This document shows positions 29,009 through 37,199 of a DNA stretch of 64,000 nucleotides, piece after piece. The DNA is taken from NCBI GenBank assembly GCA_934636465.1, contig CAKUAR010000010.1:1-64000 (forward strand), written 5' to 3'. Position numbers and translations under genes: made by a program. The notes below the pieces were generated by a model. That model was not told where the DNA came from and did no database searches. It was given only the letters and a program-made list of their open reading frames with translations. The DNA is from an uncultured Muribaculaceae bacterium (GTDB taxonomy: Bacteria > Bacteroidota > Bacteroidia > Bacteroidales > Muribaculaceae). Numbering within the stretch: position 1 is the stretch's first letter; every line of letters begins with the position of its first letter.

Positions 29009-30028
29009 ATGGGACTTTTCTCTTTCACACAAGAAATAGCAGTTGACTTGGGAACAGCCAACACCATCATCATACACAACGACAAAATTGTGATTGACGA
29101 GCCTTCCGTGGTGGCTCTCGACACCAAGACCGGCAAACTCATTGCCGTGGGCGAGCGCGCCCGCGAAATGCACGGCAAAGTGCACGAAGGCATACGCACA
29201 GTGCGCCCATTGCGCGACGGCGTGATTGCCGACTTCAATGCTGCCGAAATGATGATTCGCGGCCTTATCAAGAAAGTCAGCTCCAAAAACCACTGGTTCT
29301 CACCTTCGCTCCGCATGGTGGTCTGCATACCTTCTGGCTCAACAGAAGTTGAGATTCGTGCCGTGCGCGACTCTGCCGAGCACGCCAACGGACGCGACGT
29401 TTACATGATTTATGAGCCTATGGCCGCCGCCCTTGGCATTGGTCTCGACGTGCTTGCCCCCGAAGGCAACATGATTGTTGACATAGGTGGTGGCACAACC
29501 GAAATCGCTGTGATTTCGCTTGGCGGCATCGTCAGCAACAAGAGTATTCGCATTGCCGGCGACGACCTCACCGACGACATTCAGGAACACATGCGCCGTG
29601 CCCACAACATTCGTGTGGGTGAGCGCACTGCCGAACTCATAAAAATCAACGTGGGTTCTGCCCTCACTGAGCTCGACAACCCACCGGAGGACTACATAGT
29701 GCACGGACCAAACCAAATGACAGCACTGCCTATGGAGGTGCCTGTGTCATATCAGGAGATATGCCACTGCATCGAGAAGTCAATCTCCAAAATTGAGGCT
29801 GCAGTGCTCAGCGCACTTGAGCAAACTCCACCAGAGCTTTATGCCGACATCGTGAAAAACGGCGTGTTCCTCGCCGGTGGCGGTGCATTGCTCAGAGGTC
29901 TTGACAAGCGACTCTCCGACAAAATCGGAATTCCATTCCACATTGCCGAAGACCCATTGCACGCGGTGGCAAAAGGCACAGGTGTAGCATTAAAGAACAT
30001 CAAGCACTTCAAATTTCTCAAGAGATAA
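29009..30028 (+). CDS. mreB: Rod-shape determining actin homologue MreB
   Basis: The 339-residue actin-fold ATPase polymerises under the inner membrane and steers lateral wall synthesis. Phosphate-binding loops are DLGTANTIIIH near residue 10 and DIGGGTTEIAVISLGG near 155-170; the adenosine loop is FLAGGGALLRGLDKRL near 285. It starts 13 bases after purH, with no clear promoter between, and leads the mreB-mreC-mreD-mrdA-rodA set. A stem-loop pair downstream may reduce expression of the later genes relative to mreB. Confidence 0.96.
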   Translation: MGLFSFTQEIAVDLGTANTIIIHNDKIVIDEPSVVALDTKTGKLIAVGERAREMHGKVHEGIRTVRPLRDGVIADFNAAEMMIRGLIKKVSSKNHWFSPSLRMVVCIPSGSTEVEIRAVRDSAEHANGRDVYMIYEPMAAALGIGLDVLAPEGNMIVDIGGGTTEIAVISLGGIVSNKSIRIAGDDLTDDIQEHMRRAHNIRVGERTAELIKINVGSALTELDNPPEDYIVHGPNQMTALPMEVPVSYQEICHCIEKSISKIEAAVLSALEQTPPELYADIVKNGVFLAGGGALLRGLDKRLSDKIGIPFHIAEDPLHAVAKGTGVALKNIKHFKFLKR

Positions 30029-30029
30029 C

Positions 30030-30110
30030 AACTATAGCTTCATATAAATTATAGTTTCTGAAAAATGTGAAAAGAAGACAAGGTTTTGAGCGTTGTCTTC
30101 TCTTCCATTT
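30030..30110 (+). terminator. Two stem-loops between mreB and mreC (possible attenuator)
   Basis: AACTATA at 30030-30036 pairs with TATAGTT at 30050-30056. GAAGACAA at 30074-30081 pairs with TTGTCTTC at 30093-30100, followed by a T- and C-rich stretch. No promoter for mreC was found in this gap, so partial termination, rather than a full stop, is likely. Confidence 0.5.
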
Positions 30111-30160
30111 CTTATAAGAACACCGTTTGTTACATCAGCAACTCATTCAGTTTTTAATCA

Positions 30161-31042
30161 ATGAACAACCTACTGAAATTTTTTCTCCGACACAGCTCAT
30201 GGTTCGTTTTCATCTTCTATGTGGTCATCAGCTGCGTGTTGCTGTTTCAAACAAACCCCTATCAGCAAAGCGTCTATTTGACATCGGCAAATGCTGTCAG
30301 CTCGGCTGTTTACAACGGCATAAGCTCCATTTCGTCTTATTTCAACCTCAAGGACATCAACGAGGACCTGCAGTCGCGCAACGCGTTGCTCGAAATGGAG
30401 GTTGTTGACTTGCGCAACCAGGTCAATAACTACCGCATGCAGATTCCCGACACGTCGAGCATTCAGCCGGCTCTGCGCCCCTACAGCTTTGTGGTGGCAC
30501 ACGTCATCAGCAACAGCATTTCCCAAACCTACAACTATATCACCATCAATCGCGGCTCTGCCGAAGGCATTGAGTCCGAAATGGGTGTCGTTGACCAAAA
30601 CGGAGTTGTGGGCATGGTCAATGTGGTGGGCAAGCACTCGGCGCGCGTGATTTCGCTGCTCAATCCCCACATGCGCCTGTCGTGCAAAGTCAAAAACAGC
30701 GACTTCTTCGGCAGCATGGTTTGGGACGGCAAAGACCCCGAATATGCCATTCTGCAGCAATTGCCCAAACATGCGCGTTTCGTCAAAGGCGACACTATCA
30801 TCACAAGCGGCTACTCGGCAGTGTTTCCCGAGGGTATAATCGTTGGCACAATAGTCAGCGCCGTCAAGGAGTTGAGCGACAATTTCATATCGCTCAAAAT
30901 CAAGTTGTCTACCAACTTCACCCAGCTAAGCACTGTGAGAGCCATTAAAAACCAAAACAAAGCCGAATTCGACGCCATCAAGGCAAGCGACGAAACCGAT
31001 GCCGACAATCAAGAGGAGGAGGCTCTGAGCAACGGTTTATGA
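30161..31042 (+). CDS. mreC: Rod-shape determining protein MreC
   Basis: The 293-residue protein has a short cytoplasmic N-terminus, one membrane helix (about 14-32), a coiled coil (DINEDLQSRNALLEMEVVDLRNQ split over two heptad blocks, about 68-95) and the periplasmic beta-barrel-like region (NRGSAEGIESEMGVV; VKGDTIITSG; FPEGIIVG) typical of MreC. It connects MreB and MreD to the penicillin-binding protein. Its stop overlaps mreD by four bases. An acidic C-terminal tail extends past the conserved core. Confidence 0.94.
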   Translation: MNNLLKFFLRHSSWFVFIFYVVISCVLLFQTNPYQQSVYLTSANAVSSAVYNGISSISSYFNLKDINEDLQSRNALLEMEVVDLRNQVNNYRMQIPDTSSIQPALRPYSFVVAHVISNSISQTYNYITINRGSAEGIESEMGVVDQNGVVGMVNVVGKHSARVISLLNPHMRLSCKVKNSDFFGSMVWDGKDPEYAILQQLPKHARFVKGDTIITSGYSAVFPEGIIVGTIVSAVKELSDNFISLKIKLSTNFTQLSTVRAIKNQNKAEFDAIKASDETDADNQEEEALSNGL

Positions 31043-31557
31043 CAAAAATAACAATTCAACTTTTTTTGCTTGGCATAGCTCTGATTCTCACGCAGATTCT
31101 GTTCAGCAAAATCATATTGTTCAATGTGGCGGTACCATTTGTGTTCATTTATGTGATTTTGCGATTGCCAACCAACATGTCAAGCAATTGGATTATGACA
31201 ATAGCATTCCTTTTGGGACTGTCTATCGACGTTTTCAACAACACGCAGGGCATGAACGCCTTGGCTTGCGTAGTGCTTGCCATGCTGCGCAACCCCGTGC
31301 TCAACATGTTTCAGCCGCGTGAAACCGAGTTAAGCAACGCCGTGCCGTCAATCGACTCCATGGGTGTGGGCGGCTATGCAAAATACATGTCAACCCTTGT
31401 GGTCATATTCTGCGCCCTACTGTTCTTGATTCAGGCATTCACTTTGCACGACATTCTGCTCACCGTCAGCCGCATTGGCGCAAGCAGCCTTTTATCTATC
31501 ATTTTATTGCTGGGACTCGACACTTTAATGGGCACTCGCCGTGAGAAAAGATTATAA
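31039..31557 (+). CDS. mreD: Rod-shape determining protein MreD
   Basis: This 172-residue integral membrane protein has five or six hydrophobic segments and lies in the conserved mreC-mreD-mrdA order. Sequence conservation in MreD is low and the call rests partly on context, together with the segment LGLSIDVFNNTQGMNALAC, which resembles the GLxxDxxxxxxxGxxAL motif of the family. It overlaps mreC by four bases and mrdA by 17, so all three are coupled. Confidence 0.9.
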   Translation: MTKITIQLFLLGIALILTQILFSKIILFNVAVPFVFIYVILRLPTNMSSNWIMTIAFLLGLSIDVFNNTQGMNALACVVLAMLRNPVLNMFQPRETELSNAVPSIDSMGVGGYAKYMSTLVVIFCALLFLIQAFTLHDILLTVSRIGASSLLSIILLLGLDTLMGTRREKRL

Positions 31558-33496
31558 TCTCGAAAAAAGAAAATATGTCATTGGTGGCTTGATTGTGCTT
31601 ATCGTCATGATTTACATCGGCCGCCTTTTTGAGTTGCAGGTAGTTGACACCCACTACAAGGAGAATGCCGACTCCAACGCCTTCCTGCGAAAGACAATCT
31701 ATCCGTCGCGCGGACTGATTTATGACCGCAATGGCAAGCTGGTGGTCTATAACCAGCCGGCATTCGACCTGGTGATGATACCTAAAGACGTGCAGCCTTT
31801 CGACACCACCGACTTCTGCAACACGCTGCAAATCACGCGCGAGCAGTTTGACCAGTATATGGCCGACATGAAAGACCCGCACAAAAACCGCAATTACTCG
31901 GCCTACACGCAGCAGATTTTCATGAATCACCTATCTGCCCGCGACTATGGCCGTATTCAGGAGAAACTTTACCGTTTCCCCGGATTTTTCATTGTGCAGC
32001 GCATTTTGCGCAAATATAACTACAACACCGCTGCCAATGTGCTTGGCGACATACGCGAGGTCAATGCCAACGACATTGAGAAAGACAGCTACTATCGCCC
32101 CGGCGACTACACCGGCGACCTCGGCATCGAGAAAAGCTATGAGCCGTTTCTGCGTGGCCGCAAAGGCATGGAAATCCTAATTCGCGACGCTCTCGGCAAA
32201 ATTAAGGGCAAGTACAAGAACGGCACGCGCGATGTGGCTCCAATATCAGGAAGCGACCTAAAGCTAAGCATCGACATCGACCTGCAGCAATATGGCGAGA
32301 AGCTCATGCAGAACAAGGTGGGCGCAATAGTGGCAATAGAGCCTGAAACAGGCGAAATTCTCGCTCTTGTGTCAAGTCCGTCCTACGACCCCTCGCTGCT
32401 CATAGGCAAAGAACGCGGCAAAAACTACCGCAAACTTGTGAATAACCGCATGAAGCCGCTCTTCGACCGCGCCATCATGGCGGCATATCCTCCAGGCTCC
32501 ACATTCAAGCCCACCCAGGGCTTGATTTTCCGCCAAGAGAAGATAATTTCCCTTTCCACCATGTTTCCGTGCCACCACGGCTACTCTTGGGGACGCCTCC
32601 ATGTGGGCTGTCACGGCCATGCGTCGCCCATTTCGCTCAAACCGGCATTGCAGACGTCGTGCAACGCCTTTTTCTGCTATGGGTTCAAATACATGATTGA
32701 CAAGCGTTCCAAATACGGCAACCCGTCAAAGGCATTTGAAGTGTGGAAAAAGCACCTCGTGTCTATGGGTTACGGCTATAAGCTGGGAGTTGACCTGCCG
32801 GGCGAAAGCCGCGGTTTCATACCTAACAGCGCCTACTACGACAAAGCCTATGGCAAGGGGCACTGGAGCGCCAATACCATCATATCCGACGCCATAGGCC
32901 AGGGAGAAGTTCTCGCCACGCCGTTGCAGATAGCCAACCTCTGCGCCACGATAGCCAATCGCGGCTACTATGTCACGCCACACGTGGTGAAGCACATTTC
33001 GGGCGTAGGCATACTTAAAAAGAGCATTGAGAAGCACTTCCCCACCGTTGGGCGGCAATATTACCCCGACATTGTGGCTGGCATGCGCATGGCTGTGCTT
33101 GGCGGCACCTGCCGCTTGGCCGACATTCCTGGCCTTGAGGTGTGCGGCAAGACTGGCACGGCGCAAAACCCTCACGGACGCGACCACTCCGCCTTCATGG
33201 GCTTTGCCCCAATGAACCACCCCAAAATTGCCGTGTGCGTGTATGTAGAGAACGCCGGCTTTGGAGCCACATTCGGTGTGCCTATAGGCAGCCTTATGAT
33301 TGAGAAATACCTCAACAAGGCCATTGCTCCAGGACGCATGCACATAGAGAACAGCATGGTCAACGCAAGCACCATAGGCGGCACTATCAAGAAAGGCAGC
33401 TTCGGCCGCCGCCGCACATCATCTTCGAGCAGCAATGCCGACGTAGATTACGATAACATTAAAGTAGTTCACAGCGAAAACAATGAGTCTGAATAA
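31541..33496 (+). CDS. mrdA: Penicillin-binding protein 2 (elongasome transpeptidase)
   Basis: The 651-residue class B penicillin-binding protein cross-links peptidoglycan during side-wall growth. One membrane anchor near 12-32 precedes the dimerisation domain (TIYPSRGLIYDRNGKLV) and the transpeptidase domain. The active site is Ser320 in the PGSTFK motif, with SCN in TSCNAFF and the KTG motif at 537-539. A Ser/Arg-rich C-terminal tail follows. It overlaps mreD upstream and rodA downstream by 14 bases, as expected for the PBP2-RodA synthase pair. Confidence 0.95.
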   Translation: MRKDYNLEKRKYVIGGLIVLIVMIYIGRLFELQVVDTHYKENADSNAFLRKTIYPSRGLIYDRNGKLVVYNQPAFDLVMIPKDVQPFDTTDFCNTLQITREQFDQYMADMKDPHKNRNYSAYTQQIFMNHLSARDYGRIQEKLYRFPGFFIVQRILRKYNYNTAANVLGDIREVNANDIEKDSYYRPGDYTGDLGIEKSYEPFLRGRKGMEILIRDALGKIKGKYKNGTRDVAPISGSDLKLSIDIDLQQYGEKLMQNKVGAIVAIEPETGEILALVSSPSYDPSLLIGKERGKNYRKLVNNRMKPLFDRAIMAAYPPGSTFKPTQGLIFRQEKIISLSTMFPCHHGYSWGRLHVGCHGHASPISLKPALQTSCNAFFCYGFKYMIDKRSKYGNPSKAFEVWKKHLVSMGYGYKLGVDLPGESRGFIPNSAYYDKAYGKGHWSANTIISDAIGQGEVLATPLQIANLCATIANRGYYVTPHVVKHISGVGILKKSIEKHFPTVGRQYYPDIVAGMRMAVLGGTCRLADIPGLEVCGKTGTAQNPHGRDHSAFMGFAPMNHPKIAVCVYVENAGFGATFGVPIGSLMIEKYLNKAIAPGRMHIENSMVNASTIGGTIKKGSFGRRRTSSSSSNADVDYDNIKVVHSENNESE

Positions 33497-34952
33497 CGAT
33501 AACGAAAACAACAATCTGCTCCGCTCGGTTGACTGGTTCACCATATTGCTATACCTCACGCTGGTGATTTCTGGAGCAATCAGCATCTATGCTGCCACCT
33601 ACGACTTCGACCAGGCGAGCATGTTTGACTTTGCCGAATTTTCAGGAAAGCAGTTTTTGTGGATTGGGCTGTCATTTGTCATAGGCTTCTCACTGCTGCT
33701 CATAGACAGGCGCATCTACGAGACCTATGCCTACCCTATCTACATGTTCATGATTTTGCTGCTCATAGTCACAGCCATAATAGCGCCCGACGTCAAGGGG
33801 TCGCGGTCATGGATTGTGCTTGGACCTGTGAGTCTGCAACCTGCCGAGTTTGCCAAGTTTGCCACAGCTCTTGCGCTTGCCAAGCTGTTCAGTTCCTATC
33901 AGTTTGCCCTCAACAACATGAAAAACTATGCCCAGGCGCTGCTCATCATTCTGCTGCCTGTGGTGTGCATCATCATGGAGCGCGAAACAGGCTCCGCCCT
34001 TGTGTATATGTCGCTGTTTCTTGTGCTCTACCGCGAGGGCATGATCGGATTTGTGCTGTTCTCGGCGTTTTGTGCCGTGGTCTATTTCGTTGTCACCATG
34101 AAGTATGCCGCGCTCACGCTCATGGGCATACCCATGGGCATATTCATCGTGTTCACCATCATCATGGTTCTCACCGTGGGCATGCTCATCTTCTATTGCC
34201 GCTCGTTCATTTTGAGCCGCAACGTCATCATAGGCTATCTTGTGGCTAGCGCTTTTGCCGGCACGCTGGCATATTTCGGTATTGTCATAAACGGCTATGC
34301 ATTTTTCTTCACCGTGATAGGTCTTACTATCGCCTATCTGCTGTTTGGTATGCTGCACGACGACCTCAAAAAAGTGCTCATCACCATCGTGTTCATCATA
34401 GTGTCGGTGCTGTTCATGTTCTCGGTCAACTATGCCTTCAACAACATTCTTGAGCCTCACCAGCAAATGCGTATCAAGGTAACGCTCGGCATCGACGACG
34501 ACCTGCGTGGAGCCGGCTACAACGTTAATCAGAGCAAAATAGCCATAGGTTCGGGTGGACTGACCGGCAAAGGTTTCCTCAACGGCACGCAAACCAAGCT
34601 GAAATATGTGCCTGAGCAGCACACCGACTTCATTTATTGCACCATAGGCGAGGAGCAAGGCTTTGTGGGGTCAACGCTCGTGCTCATTTTGTTTCTCACG
34701 CTCATATTGCGCGTCATAGCCATTGCCGAAAGGCAGCACACGGCGTTTGGACGAGTCTATGCCTATTGTGTGGCGTCAATCCTTATCTTCCACCTTTCCA
34801 TCAATGTGGGCATGGTCATAGGCATTTGCCCGGTTATTGGTATTCCATTGCCGTTTTTCAGCTATGGAGGCTCGTCGCTGTGGGGCTTCACGTTCTTGTT
34901 GTTCATATTATTGCGCATCGATGCCGACCGCAAGTCCTATGGCGTGTGGTGA
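33483..34952 (+). CDS. rodA: Rod-shape peptidoglycan glycosyltransferase RodA
   Basis: The 489-residue SEDS protein polymerises lipid II and is the partner of PBP2. About ten to twelve membrane segments are visible. Family motifs are DVKGSRSWI followed by LQPAEFAKFA, the catalytic-loop region, and the C-terminal GIPLPFFSYGGSSLW. The central part (about 190-300) is longer than in E. coli RodA (370 residues) and contains extra hydrophobic segments, which is usual in Bacteroidetes. It overlaps mrdA by 14 bases and ends the shape cluster, 25 bases from the convergent uraA gene; no terminator is seen between them. Confidence 0.95.
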   Translation: MSLNNDNENNNLLRSVDWFTILLYLTLVISGAISIYAATYDFDQASMFDFAEFSGKQFLWIGLSFVIGFSLLLIDRRIYETYAYPIYMFMILLLIVTAIIAPDVKGSRSWIVLGPVSLQPAEFAKFATALALAKLFSSYQFALNNMKNYAQALLIILLPVVCIIMERETGSALVYMSLFLVLYREGMIGFVLFSAFCAVVYFVVTMKYAALTLMGIPMGIFIVFTIIMVLTVGMLIFYCRSFILSRNVIIGYLVASAFAGTLAYFGIVINGYAFFFTVIGLTIAYLLFGMLHDDLKKVLITIVFIIVSVLFMFSVNYAFNNILEPHQQMRIKVTLGIDDDLRGAGYNVNQSKIAIGSGGLTGKGFLNGTQTKLKYVPEQHTDFIYCTIGEEQGFVGSTLVLILFLTLILRVIAIAERQHTAFGRVYAYCVASILIFHLSINVGMVIGICPVIGIPLPFFSYGGSSLWGFTFLLFILLRIDADRKSYGVW

Positions 34953-34977
34953 TTTCTTCCGCAGCCGATAATCCAAA

Positions 34978-36204
34978 TTAAGCCTCGTCGCTCTGCTCCT
35001 GCTCGTCTTTCTTGTCGTGAGGCAAAAGCAAATTGAGCACTACACCCATTATCGCGCTAAGGCCTATGCCCGAAATCGAGAATTCTCCGCACGACAGCAC
35101 AGCGCCGCCAATTCCCATAGTCAGCGTCACGCTCACTATAATCACATTGCGTGTCACATTCAGGTTCACATGGTTTTGCACCAAGTTTTGAACGCCCACC
35201 GAGGCTATTGTACCAAAAAGCAGCAGCATTATGCCACCCAGCACTGGCGATGGTATTGACTGCAGCAGCGCGCTCAGTTTGCCCACCACCGAAAATACTA
35301 TTGCCGTCACGGCGGCTATGCGTATCACCTGCGGGTTTGTCACTTTGGTTATCGACATTGCGCCTGTCACCTCGGAATATGTGGTCACTGGAGGGCCTCC
35401 CAGAAAAGCCGACGCAAGACAGGCAAGACCATCGCCTAACATAGTGCGGTGTAAACCAGGAGTTTTCACAAAATCCTTCTTTGCCACGGCGCTCACCACA
35501 TACACATCGCCTATGTGCTCTATCACCGGGGCTATTGCCACTGGTATCATGTAGAGAAACGGCGCAAGTTCCATCTGCGGCAAGTGATAGTTGGCTATCG
35601 CGCTTGGTAGCGCAAACCATGCAGCTTCCTGCACTGGCTTGAAATCCACAATACCCATGCAGCATGCCACCACATAGCCCACGGCTATGCCACACACCAC
35701 CGGCACAAGTTTCAGCAGGCCACGCCCTAATATCAGCACGAGGATTGCCGTTATGAGCGACACAAACGCCAGTGGCCAGTTTCCCTTAGCCATATCCACA
35801 GCACTGCCCGACAGCGTCAGACCTATGAGTATTATCACTGGGCCTATCACCACCGGCGGAAACACCTTGTCGAGAAACTTCTTGCCCTGCCACTTTACGA
35901 GTGCGCTCATCACAAAATACACGAGCGACACTCCCATCAGTCCGGCAAGTGTGCCAGGCATGCCCCACTGCTTGCTCGCAGCCAGAATCGGGGCTATAAA
36001 CGCAAAGCTCGACCCCAGAAATATGGGCACTTTGCCCTTGGTGACCAAATGAAATATCAGCGTTCCCACACCGGCGGCCAGCAAAGCCGTGGCAGGGTCC
36101 ATGCCCACAAGGAGCGGCACAAGCACTGTGGCGCCAAAGGCCACGAAAAGAAATTGCACACCCACTATTGTTTTGCGCATGGGTGTAAGGTCTGTTGTTG
36201 GCAT
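34978..36204 (-). CDS. uraA: Uracil/xanthine permease (NCS2 family)
   Basis: The 408-residue membrane protein is a nucleobase:cation symporter of the NCS2/UraA group. It has about 14 hydrophobic segments and the family motifs GSSFAFIAPI near residue 60 and HIGDVYVVSAV near 240, with GLACLASAFLGGPPVTTYSE near 265 (the substrate-site Glu region). The likeliest substrate is uracil, but xanthine cannot be excluded. It lies last in a unit after the peptidase and miaA, 62 bases from miaA, and it has a hydrophilic C-terminal tail rich in Asp, Glu and Gln. Confidence 0.88.
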   Translation of the reverse strand: MPTTDLTPMRKTIVGVQFLFVAFGATVLVPLLVGMDPATALLAAGVGTLIFHLVTKGKVPIFLGSSFAFIAPILAASKQWGMPGTLAGLMGVSLVYFVMSALVKWQGKKFLDKVFPPVVIGPVIILIGLTLSGSAVDMAKGNWPLAFVSLITAILVLILGRGLLKLVPVVCGIAVGYVVACCMGIVDFKPVQEAAWFALPSAIANYHLPQMELAPFLYMIPVAIAPVIEHIGDVYVVSAVAKKDFVKTPGLHRTMLGDGLACLASAFLGGPPVTTYSEVTGAMSITKVTNPQVIRIAAVTAIVFSVVGKLSALLQSIPSPVLGGIMLLLFGTIASVGVQNLVQNHVNLNVTRNVIIVSVTLTMGIGGAVLSCGEFSISGIGLSAIMGVVLNLLLPHDKKDEQEQSDEA

Positions 36205-36266
36205 ATTCTTTTTTACTTTTTCACGTTTTTATGTTGTCTTTTTTCAGTGTGTTTTGCGGCTCGGCA

Positions 36267-37199
36267 TCACCGTGTCAAGTCGAGCACGGCGTTCACAAAA
36301 TCGTCGTCGGGCATGTCGTGCGGCAGCCAGTTTATCTTTATGCCGCGGCGCTCCATTCCGCGAAACCACGTCATTTGCCGTTTGGCAAACTGGTGTATGG
36401 CAATCTCAAGTTGACGATACATCTCGTCGTAGCTCAACTGCCCTGTCACATATAGTGTCACAAATTTATATTCCAGTCCGTAATACATCAAATCCTCCGG
36501 CTTCACACCACGCTCCAGAAGCCGTTTTATTTCATCTACCATACCACATTCCAGTCGGGCACGCAAACGCCGCGAGATGCGCTCTCTGCGAGCTTCACGG
36601 TCTATTTCCACACCCACCACCACGACATTCTCCACAGGGTGCGGCTGTGTCTTGGTTTTAAGCTCCGGATTGTCGTGATAATAGTGGCATATTTCTATCG
36701 CCCTTATGGCACGCTTTGTGGTGTCAACGTCGGTCACGTTGTGCAGTGTCTTATATTGTGACAAGATTTCGGTAAGCTCTTCCAGGGTCTTACCCTCAAG
36801 TGACCGCCTTAGCTCCACGTTTTCAGGCACAGGCGGCAGTTCTATACCCTTGAGCACGCTTTCCACATACAGCCCCGTGCCGCCACACAGCACCGCCGGT
36901 TTGCCTTTGGCGGCAATGTCGCGGAGTGCGGCCTTGCAGTCGCGCAGATACTCAAAGAGATTATACTTGTAGCCGGCATCGCAGATGTCAATCATGTGAT
37001 ATGGCACATCGCCATATTCGTCAATGTCTTTGCCTGTGCCTATGTCCATGCCGCGATACAGCTGTCTGGAGTCGGCACTCACTATCTCGCCCCCTATGCG
37101 CCTTGCCAGAGCCACGGCCTTTGCCGTCTTGCCCGAAGCCGTTGGGCCTGTTATCACATACAGCGGTTTGTCGTCACTCGTCACAGCAGTGTGTGTCAT
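36267..37199 (-). CDS. miaA: tRNA dimethylallyltransferase
   Basis: The 310-residue enzyme adds a dimethylallyl group to A37 of tRNAs that read codons beginning with U. Motifs are GPTASGKT (P-loop), SADSRQLYRGMDIGTGK, and VLCGGTGLYVESVLKGI. Starting at 37199 puts the ATG in a four-base overlap (ATGA) with the stop of the upstream peptidase gene, and gives the usual length; an upstream in-frame ATG would add 20 residues lying within the peptidase gene. Confidence 0.95.
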   Translation of the reverse strand: MTHTAVTSDDKPLYVITGPTASGKTAKAVALARRIGGEIVSADSRQLYRGMDIGTGKDIDEYGDVPYHMIDICDAGYKYNLFEYLRDCKAALRDIAAKGKPAVLCGGTGLYVESVLKGIELPPVPENVELRRSLEGKTLEELTEILSQYKTLHNVTDVDTTKRAIRAIEICHYYHDNPELKTKTQPHPVENVVVVGVEIDREARRERISRRLRARLECGMVDEIKRLLERGVKPEDLMYYGLEYKFVTLYVTGQLSYDEMYRQLEIAIHQFAKRQMTWFRGMERRGIKINWLPHDMPDDDFVNAVLDLTR

